From the NCBI GenBank assembly GCA_036402215.1, contig DASWTI010000388.1, positions 1-5,552 of the forward strand: a stretch of 5,552 bases of DNA, read 5' to 3'. The notes below the pieces were generated by a model, which was given only the letters and a program-made list of their open reading frames with translations, was not told the DNA's origin and searched no databases. A program made the translations under genes and the position numbers. This document shows, one piece after another, positions 1 through 4,026 of the stretch. Origin of the DNA: DASXTS01 sp036402215. GTDB taxonomy: Bacteria > Actinomycetota > Actinomycetes > Mycobacteriales > Pseudonocardiaceae. Position 1 is the stretch's first letter. Each line of letters opens with the position of its first letter.

Positions 1-66
1 GGCGCCCCTCGTCGCGGAGCGCTGCCCGGCCCCACGGGCGCCCCCTGTCGCGGAGCGCCGCCCGCC
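1..66 (-). repeat. 36-bp direct repeat inside the left-edge gene
   Basis: Bases 1-29 and 37-65 are near-identical (shared core GTCGCGGAGCGC followed by a GCCC), offset by 36 bp. This is exactly 12 codons, so the frame is preserved. In the minus-strand gene the copies read SAPRRGA and GAPRQGA. It is an in-frame expansion of a disordered region, and further copies may continue past the window edge. Confidence 0.6.
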
Positions 67-326
67 GCCCCCTGGTAGTAAGGCGCCGGCTGCCCGCCGT
101 ACGGATCACGCCCCGGCGTCCCGTACCCGCCCTGCCCGGCCCGGCCGCCGCCGTGCCCACCGGGTCCGCCGTACCGGCCGTACCCAGGGTCGCCGTACCC
201 TCGGTCGCCCTGCCGTGGATCGCCCTGCCGTGGCCCGGTCCCATCGGGTGGCCCTGACCCTGGCCGGCCACCCCCTGCCGAACGCCGCGGATCATCACCT
301 CGGTACGGGTCGTACGGCTGCGACAT
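1..326 (-). CDS. Gly/Pro/Tyr/Arg-rich N-terminus of an unidentified protein (partial, runs off left edge)
   Basis: The minus-strand frame opens with ATG at 326-324, reads MSQPYDPYRGDD and stays open to the window edge (108 codons). All visible residues are low complexity, dominated by Gly, Pro, Arg, Gln and Tyr, with motifs such as RQGDPRQGD and GYGDPGYGRYGG. There are no hydrophobic segments, so this part should be disordered and probably cytoplasmic. In actinobacteria, N-termini of this kind commonly precede a transmembrane or secreted domain (for example RDD or LytR-CpsA-Psr proteins), but the diagnostic part is outside the window and no function can be assigned. An in-frame TGA lies upstream at 374-372. 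GTG at 365 and TTG at 341 are alternative starts, but MSQPYDPY is a typical beginning for such proteins. No good Shine-Dalgarno sequence sits directly before the ATG. The segment nearest the edge contains a 36-bp internal repeat. Confidence 0.72.
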   Translation of the reverse strand, partial: MSQPYDPYRGDDPRRSAGGGRPGSGPPDGTGPRQGDPRQGDRGYGDPGYGRYGGPGGHGGGRAGQGGYGTPGRDPYGGQPAPYYQGAAGGAPRQGAPVGPGSAPRRGA

Positions 327-639
327 GCGCGCACCGTACAAGCAGCCGCCCCCGCGCGGGACCACCTCACGTCAGCTCATCCGCCCACCGCACACCCACC
401 GGCGGCGACGTGTACCCGGCCGTCCACCCTGGTGGCGGCGCCGTGGTGTCCCGGTGGCCGCTCGTCCACGGCGCTGCGTGTCCTCATCCATGGTGCGGCC
501 TCCGCTCGCCCGGTGGCCCCGTTCTCCCGTCACGCCTCACCGCCGTGCGGTCCTGGCGACTCACCTGCCGTCTTCGCGGCCCGCCCCGGCGGCCCTCGTA
601 CCCGCCTGCCGTCGTTGCGACCTGTCCTGACCGTCGCGG

Positions 640-691
640 TACTTACTCAACGAACGGTAGGTATCACGGAGAGGGTCTACCTACCGTTGAG
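640..691. promoter_or_regulatory. TetR-like operator cluster (three TACCTAC-type half-sites)
   Basis: TACTTAC at 640-646 faces GTAGGTA at 657-663 to form a 24-bp imperfect dyad centred on a CG step at 651/652. A third half-site, TACCTAC, lies at 678-684. The last two also belong to a perfect 11-bp inverted repeat, AACGGTAGGTA (653-663) and its complement (678-688), separated by 14 bp. The region is distinctly AT-richer than its surroundings. Dyads with GTA/TAC half-sites and a central CG are common for TetR-family repressors, and that family assignment is inference. The cognate regulator is not in the window. The controlled gene could be the hydrolase (start 899) or the left-edge gene (start 326), and both are more than 200 bp away. 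Confidence 0.5.
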
Positions 692-724
692 CCGGTTCCG
701 CTGCGCGGCGTGCGGCCGCGTCAC

Positions 725-766
725 CTGGGCGGCGGGGCGAACGGTCCATTCGCCCCAGCCGCCCGG
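725..766. terminator. Strong bulged stem-loop (terminator or leader structure)
   Basis: The arm at 727-741 (GGGCGGCGGGGCGAA) pairs with 749-764 across a 7-nt loop (742-748). All 15 pairs are Watson-Crick, with only A757 bulged out. C725-G766 and a T726-G765 wobble extend it by two pairs. No T-run follows on either strand, as is usual for actinobacterial hairpin terminators. It lies 34 bp beyond the operator-like cluster and 132 bp before the hydrolase ATG. It could therefore terminate or attenuate a transcript starting at that cluster, or be a folded 5' leader. Its orientation cannot be decided from the sequence. Confidence 0.5.
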
Positions 767-840
767 CAGCGTCGCGTGCGCCGATGAGCCTTCGGGGCGC
801 GCCCGCGCGAGGCCGGCCTGCGGTTCAGCCGAACGGGTGA

Positions 841-865
841 GCCGGGCCGGCCGTCTCGGCCCGGC
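841..865. promoter_or_regulatory. Hairpin just upstream of the hydrolase start
   Basis: GCCGGGCC (841-848) pairs perfectly with GGCCCGGC (858-865), and G849-C857 adds a ninth pair around a 7-nt loop. It ends 33 nt before the ATG at 899. It may form in the 5' leader if transcription begins upstream, or stop read-through into the hydrolase. In such GC-rich DNA, hairpins of this size can arise by chance. Confidence 0.35.
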
Positions 866-885
866 GGCCTGTCAGTGGCCGGGCG

Positions 886-898
886 TAGCGTCCTGCCC
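886..898 (+). promoter_or_regulatory. Possible -10 element for leaderless transcription of the hydrolase
   Basis: TAGCGT at 886-891 fits the actinobacterial TANNNT -10 pattern and lies 7 nt before the A of the ATG at 899. That is the spacing expected when the transcript starts at the start codon. There is no Shine-Dalgarno sequence before this ATG or before the alternative GTG at 875, which fits leaderless translation. No convincing -35 hexamer is visible. Confidence 0.33.
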
Positions 899-1600
899 AT
901 GGAGATCATCCTCATTCCGGGCTTCTGGCTCGACGCCTCGTCATGGGACGACGTGCGGCCGGCGCTGGACAAGGCCGGGCACCAGGTGCGCGCGCTCACC
1001 CTCCCGGGCCTCGAGTCGCGGGACGCCGACCGCGCTGGCATCGGGCTGCGTGACCACGTGAACGCCGTGGTCGCGCAGGTCGACCGCGCCGAGGGGCCGG
1101 TGGTGCTCGTCGGGCACTCCGGCGGCGGGGCGATCGCCCACGCGGTGGTGGACGCGCGGCCGGACCGGGTCGCGCGCGTGGTCTACGTGGACAGCGGGCC
1201 GCTCGGCCAGGGCGGCTGCATCAACGACGAGTTGCCCGCGGATGGCGACGAGGTCCCGCTGCCGGACTGGTCGGAGTTCGGCGAGGAGGACCTGCGGGAC
1301 CTCGACGACGAGTTGCGGGCGGTCTTCCGGTCGCGCGCCGTGCCGCAGCCGAAGGGCGTGGCGGTCGACAGGCAGGTGCTGTCCGACGAGCGGCGCTACG
1401 ACGTGCCGGTCACGGTCATCGCGTGCGAGTTCCCGACCGCGCAGCTCCGCGAGTGGGTGGCACAAGGTCACCCGTACGTGGCCGAACTCGCGGCGATCCG
1501 CGACGTCGAGTACGTGGACCTGCCCACCGGCCATTGGCCGCAGTTCACCAGACCCGCAGAACTCGGCGACGCCATCCTCGCGGCCGTCGACCGCGGCTGA
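899..1600 (+). CDS. Alpha/beta hydrolase, small esterase-like
   Basis: This 233-residue protein has the alpha/beta-hydrolase fold layout. It opens on a beta strand (MEIILIPGFW) carrying the oxyanion-hole PGF segment. The nucleophile elbow VLVGHSGGG follows, with Ser74 as the likely nucleophile. Near the C-terminus GHWPQFTRP holds the probable catalytic His212. The acid is less clear: Glu177 in the strand VTVIACE and Asp98 in VVYVDSG are candidates. Length fits the small, single-domain AB_hydrolase_6-type enzymes. There is no signal peptide or membrane segment, so it is probably cytoplasmic. Substrate (ester, lactone or other) cannot be inferred. I chose ATG 899 over GTG 875 because the fold begins directly at this Met and the eight extra residues look nonfunctional. 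Neither start has a ribosome-binding site. The gene stands alone, followed by a terminator-like hairpin. Confidence 0.9.
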   Translation: MEIILIPGFWLDASSWDDVRPALDKAGHQVRALTLPGLESRDADRAGIGLRDHVNAVVAQVDRAEGPVVLVGHSGGGAIAHAVVDARPDRVARVVYVDSGPLGQGGCINDELPADGDEVPLPDWSEFGEEDLRDLDDELRAVFRSRAVPQPKGVAVDRQVLSDERRYDVPVTVIACEFPTAQLREWVAQGHPYVAELAAIRDVEYVDLPTGHWPQFTRPAELGDAILAAVDRG

Positions 1601-1604
1601 CGGA

Positions 1605-1623
1605 GCCGGGCGCAGCGCTCGGC
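1605..1623 (+). terminator. Terminator-like hairpin after the hydrolase
   Basis: GCCGGGC (1605-1611) pairs with GCTCGGC (1617-1623) as a 7-bp stem including one G-T wobble, around a GCAGC loop. It starts 5 nt after the hydrolase stop codon. No T-tract follows, so it would be the T-less type common in actinobacteria. The position supports the call more than the stem strength does. Confidence 0.45.
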
Positions 1624-1670
1624 CGTGGGCTGACGTGGGCCGGCCTCGGCGGCGACCGACGCCGGCCGTC

Positions 1671-1701
1671 GCCCGGCGTGTGAAGCGCCCGGCGTGTGAA
1701 G
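1671..1701 (+). repeat. 15-bp tandem direct repeat
   Basis: GCCCGGCGTGTGAAG occurs perfectly at 1671-1685 and again at 1687-1701 with one base between. It probably arose by replication slippage. No protein frame or regulator site is evident. Confidence 0.75.
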
Positions 1702-1834
1702 TGGGCCGGCATCGCCGTGGTCCGCCAGGGGGTTGCCGGTCGGCGTAGGCGGTCGGGCCGGCGGGTGGGTCGGGCCGGGTGGAGCGTGCCGACGGCCGCG
1801 GCCCGCCGTGGGCTGGTAGTTGGCGTCGGCAGCT

Positions 1835-1955
1835 GGCTGACGTGTGGTGCGTCCGCTGCGGTCGCAGCCTGACTGGTGGTGCGTCCGGTGGGGGCTGCGG
1901 CCTGACTGGTGGTGCGTCCGGTGGCGGCTGCGGGCGGCCTGGTGGTGCGGATCTG
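1835..1955 (+). repeat. 33-bp tandem repeat, about 3.5 units
   Basis: The core TGGTGCGTCCG recurs at 1845, 1877 and 1910, and TGGTGCGGATC at 1943, giving spacings of 32, 33 and 33 bp. The units at 1867-1899 and 1900-1932 are nearly identical (both open GCCTGACTGGTGGTGCGTCC), while the flanking ones are degenerate. The period equals 11 codons and about three helical turns. The array lies between two plus-strand genes and in no credible coding frame. There are no unique spacers, so it is not CRISPR. Confidence 0.75.
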
Positions 1956-2138
1956 CGGCGGACGTGACGAACAGGGTGGCCGCGTCCTGCGAGGCCGGCA
2001 CCCTGCGCGAGGGGTGGCCGTCCGTCGCGCCGGGGTGCGCCGGGTGCCGGGCTGCGGGCGTGGGCAGGCGTGGATCGATGGGTGAACGGATCAGTTGTGG
2101 ATCAGCGCAGGTGATCGCCGGGGTGATGTGACGGGGCG

Positions 2139-2153
2139 GTCCACGATGTGGAC
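2139..2153. promoter_or_regulatory. Palindrome upstream of the kinase, possible operator
   Basis: GTCCAC-GAT-GTGGAC is a perfect 6-bp dyad with a 3-bp centre, 85 bp before the kinase start codon. The size and position suit a repressor or activator site, but no known consensus was recognised. A second, more GC-rich palindrome, TCCCGCGCGGGA, lies at 2196-2207. Confidence 0.3.
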
Positions 2154-2224
2154 GGTTGCGGCGTGCGCAGGTTTGGTTGGGGGATCGGTCGGGGATCCCG
2201 CGCGGGAGAAAGCCGCCGTCGACC

Positions 2225-2231
2225 GGAGGGG
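2225..2231 (+). promoter_or_regulatory. Shine-Dalgarno sequence of the kinase gene
   Basis: GGAGGGG lies six bases before GTG 2238. It is the best ribosome-binding site in the window and decides the kinase start against the upstream in-frame ATG at 2148, whose extra 30 residues do not resemble kinase sequence. Confidence 0.85.
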
Positions 2232-2237
2232 TTCATC

Positions 2238-3872
2238 GTGGCCACGAGCGAACTTGTCGGTGGACGTTATCGGCTGGGGGCGAAGCTCGGCGCGGGCGGA
2301 ATGGCGACCGTGCACCGGGCGTGGGACACCCGGTTGGAGCGCGCCGTCGCGGTGAAGCTGTACCGGCCAGGGAGTGCCGAGGCCGAGGACGCCGACGGCT
2401 ACGAGTTCGACGCGCGGCAGCGGTTCCGCGACGAGGCATTGGCGCTGTCCGGCCTGTCCCACCCGGGGCTGGTGTCCGTGTACGACTGCGGAACCGACGG
2501 GGACCGGCCGTACCTGGTGCTGCAGCTCGTGCAGGGACGCACGCTGCGGCAGCGCATCGCCGAGGGGCCGATGGCGGCGGCGGACATGGCGCGGCTGGGG
2601 GCGCGGCTCGCGGATGCCCTGGCGCACGTGCACGACGGCGGGGTCGTGCACCGCGACGTCAAGCCGGCGAACGTGCTGCTGGACGCGCAGGACCGGCCGT
2701 ACCTCGCGGACTTCGGCGTCGCCCTGCTCGCCGGTGCGCCCCGCCGGACGGCCAGCGGCATGATCCTCGGCACGGCGTCGTACCTGGCTCCCGAGCAGGT
2801 GCTCGGCCGGCCGGTCACCACGGCCGTCGATGTGTACGCGCTCGGGCTCGTGCTGCTGGAGTGCGTGACCGGCCGCACCGAGTACGGCGGCACCGCCGCC
2901 GAGGCCGTGATGGCACGGCTGCAGCGACCGCCGGCCATCCCGCCGGGGCTGCCGGATCGGCTGGCCGAACCGCTGGCGGCGATGACCCGCGCCGACCCGC
3001 TGGAGCGGCCGTCCGCCGCGCGTTGCGCCGAACTGCTCGCCGACGCGGCCCGGCCCCAGCTCGGCCCCGCGGCGGACGGCGTCGCGTGGATGCGGGACGT
3101 GCCGAACAACTCGACGTCCGGCCCACTGGAGCACGGCCGGCCGGCGGATGAGCGGCCGGCGGGCCACGGGCCGGTGGGCGTGACGGTGCCTGCCTCCGGG
3201 AGGACCTCCGGCTCTGGTGGCTGGGGTGGCTCTGGTGGTTCCGGCGCCGTCGGTGGTTCCGGTGGCCTCGGTGGCTCCGGTGGCGTTATCGAGTCCGGCG
3301 ACTCCGGCTGCTGGGGCGGTTCCGGGGGTCCTGGTGGGGTCAGCGGCTCTGGCGGCTCTGGCAGGGCCGGCGGGGGCGGTGGCGGTGGTTCTGGTGGGTC
3401 CGTGGCGAGGCCGCAGGGCGGGGAGCTGGGGGTGGCCGTCGCTGCGTCACCGTTCGAGGTGGCCGGGCGGCGCGGTTCGGGGACCACGGTGGCGACGCCG
3501 CTGCGGGAGCTGCTGGCGGAGAGCCCGGCGCCGGTGGCGTCGCCGGGGCGCCGGGTTGCCGAGAGGCCCGCGGCGGTGGCGGCCGGGCTGGCGGTGCTGG
3601 CGGGGCTCACGGTATGGGCCGTGAGCGCCGGGGGTCCGGCCGCGCCGGCGTCCCCGGGTACGGCAGGCGGTGACATCGTGGGCACGGCCGTGGTGCGTCA
3701 GGCGGATCAGCCGGCCGAGGCGGCCGTCACGACCACCACCGCGCCGCCGCCGGCCGCGGTGGTGGCCCCTCCCGCCGTGGTGCAGGCGCCGCCCGCCGAA
3801 CGGGAAGCTGCCGGCCCCGCGCGCTCGGGGAAGAACAAAGGAAAGGGCAAGGGGAGAGGCGGCGGGGACTGA
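2238..3872 (+). CDS. Transmembrane Hanks-type serine/threonine protein kinase
   Basis: This 544-residue protein starts at GTG behind a strong GGAGGGG. The kinase domain (about residues 10-270) is complete: Gly-rich loop GAGGMATV (18-25), VAVK with Lys40, probable helix-C Glu66, catalytic HRDVKPANVLL (Asp140, Asn145), DFG (158-160) and APE (184-186). It is an RD kinase. Thr171, Ser173 and Thr179 in the activation loop are plausible autophosphorylation sites. Next come a Gly/Ser linker (about 321-388), an Arg-flanked membrane helix (about 445-463) and an outer tail of about 80 residues with a TTTT run and Pro/Ala stretches, ending in the Lys/Gly-rich GKNKGKGKGRGGGD. Known relatives have the catalytic domain in the cytoplasm and phosphorylate proteins on Ser/Thr. 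There are no PASTA repeats or other recognised sensor domain, so the signal is unknown. It converges with the WL-repeat gene, with 151 bases between the stop codons. Confidence 0.95.
   Translation: MATSELVGGRYRLGAKLGAGGMATVHRAWDTRLERAVAVKLYRPGSAEAEDADGYEFDARQRFRDEALALSGLSHPGLVSVYDCGTDGDRPYLVLQLVQGRTLRQRIAEGPMAAADMARLGARLADALAHVHDGGVVHRDVKPANVLLDAQDRPYLADFGVALLAGAPRRTASGMILGTASYLAPEQVLGRPVTTAVDVYALGLVLLECVTGRTEYGGTAAEAVMARLQRPPAIPPGLPDRLAEPLAAMTRADPLERPSAARCAELLADAARPQLGPAADGVAWMRDVPNNSTSGPLEHGRPADERPAGHGPVGVTVPASGRTSGSGGWGGSGGSGAVGGSGGLGGSGGVIESGDSGCWGGSGGPGGVSGSGGSGRAGGGGGGGSGGSVARPQGGELGVAVAASPFEVAGRRGSGTTVATPLRELLAESPAPVASPGRRVAERPAAVAAGLAVLAGLTVWAVSAGGPAAPASPGTAGGDIVGTAVVRQADQPAEAAVTTTTAPPPAAVVAPPAVVQAPPAEREAAGPARSGKNKGKGKGRGGGD
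3198..3401 (+). repeat. Gly/Ser-rich linker-coding repeat in the kinase
   Basis: Degenerate GGTGGCTCT/GGTGGTTCC-type triplets encode about 68 residues dominated by GGSGG motifs between the catalytic domain and the membrane helix. It should act as a flexible tether. The linker includes an odd IESGDSGCWG stretch with the only cysteine of the tether (about residue 358). The repeats are imperfect at DNA level, indicating selection for composition or repeated slippage. Confidence 0.8.
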
Positions 3873-3936
3873 CCCGGCGGGGTGAGTTCGGGCGCGAGGC
3901 AGCTGGCGGGTGAACCCGGTCGGCGGCAGCCGGACG

Positions 3937-4026
3937 GGTGAGGCCGGTGGAGCCGGTGGAACTGGTGGAGCCGGTGGAACTGGTGGAACTGGTGGAACTG
4001 GTGGAACCGGTGGAACCGGTGGATCA
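3937..4026 (+). repeat. 9-bp minisatellite (GGTGGANCN) between convergent genes
   Basis: Nine uninterrupted 9-bp units run from 3946 to 4026: variants GGTGGAGCC, GGTGGAACT and GGTGGAACC, ending in GGTGGATCA. A degenerate tenth unit sits at 3937-3945. The final unit's TCA is the complement of the TGA stop codon of the minus-strand WL-repeat gene, so the array begins exactly at that gene's end. The plus strand is a series of GG doublets and could form two-layer G-quadruplexes. The array occupies most of the space where transcripts of the two convergent genes meet. Confidence 0.85.

Larger units (their letters stand above)
327..898. other. Divergent intergenic region, no convincing gene
   Basis: This stretch of about 570 bases separates the left-edge minus-strand gene from the hydrolase. 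Frames that stay open across it lack the codon-position bias of the neighbouring genes and give Arg/Pro/Ala-rich translations with no domain. It holds a possible stem (9-bp perfect arms 438-446 and 466-474, 19-nt loop), an operator-like half-site cluster (640-691), a long hairpin (725-766) and a second hairpin (841-865). It is presumably the shared control region of the two divergent genes. No regulator gene is encoded here. Confidence 0.6.
1601..2237. other. Long intergenic region rich in repeats, no convincing gene
   Basis: About 640 bases separate the hydrolase from the kinase. Open frames exist on both strands, but their translations are Gly/Arg/Trp-rich (+) or His/Arg/Pro-rich (-), lack any domain and do not show the third-position G/C bias of the true genes. 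The plus strand is strongly G-rich. Contents: a terminator-like hairpin (1605-1623), a 15-bp direct repeat (1671-1701), a 33-bp tandem repeat (1835-1955), GATC-containing direct repeats (2088-2105 and 2180-2197) and two palindromes upstream of the kinase (2139-2153 and 2196-2207). Confidence 0.6.

Noticed and set aside
432..1061. Plus-strand frame of about 200 codons running into the hydrolase, containing Cys pairs
   Set aside because: It overlaps the hydrolase in another frame and passes through the operator-like cluster and the strong hairpin. No domain or ribosome-binding site is visible.
1835..1955. CRISPR array
   Set aside because: The repeats are directly tandem with no unique spacers and there are no cas genes in the window.
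1468..2001. Minus-strand frame of 177 codons over the hydrolase end and 33-bp repeat
   Set aside because: Half overlaps the hydrolase antisense. The rest is His/Arg/Pro low complexity created by the repeat, with no start signal.
1779..2131. Small plus-strand frames with Gly/Cys- or Trp-rich repeats, a possible ribosomally made peptide precursor
   Set aside because: The residues come entirely from the 33-bp DNA repeat, two frames are equally open, and neither has a convincing ribosome-binding site or neighbouring modification enzymes.
2148..2237. 30-residue N-terminal extension of the kinase from ATG 2148
   Set aside because: The strong GGAGGGG six bases before GTG 2238 and the normal kinase start beyond it make the longer form unlikely. 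The ATG also overlaps the 2139-2153 palindrome.
2091..3685. Long minus-strand open frames across the kinase
   Set aside because: They are antisense shadows of a gene with unmistakable kinase motifs. Their translations are Pro/Arg/Ala-rich with no domain.
3873..3936. Bidirectional terminator between the convergent genes
   Set aside because: Only very short stems such as CGGC-GGCA-GCCG at 3921-3932 were found, which is not enough in DNA this GC-rich to call a terminator.
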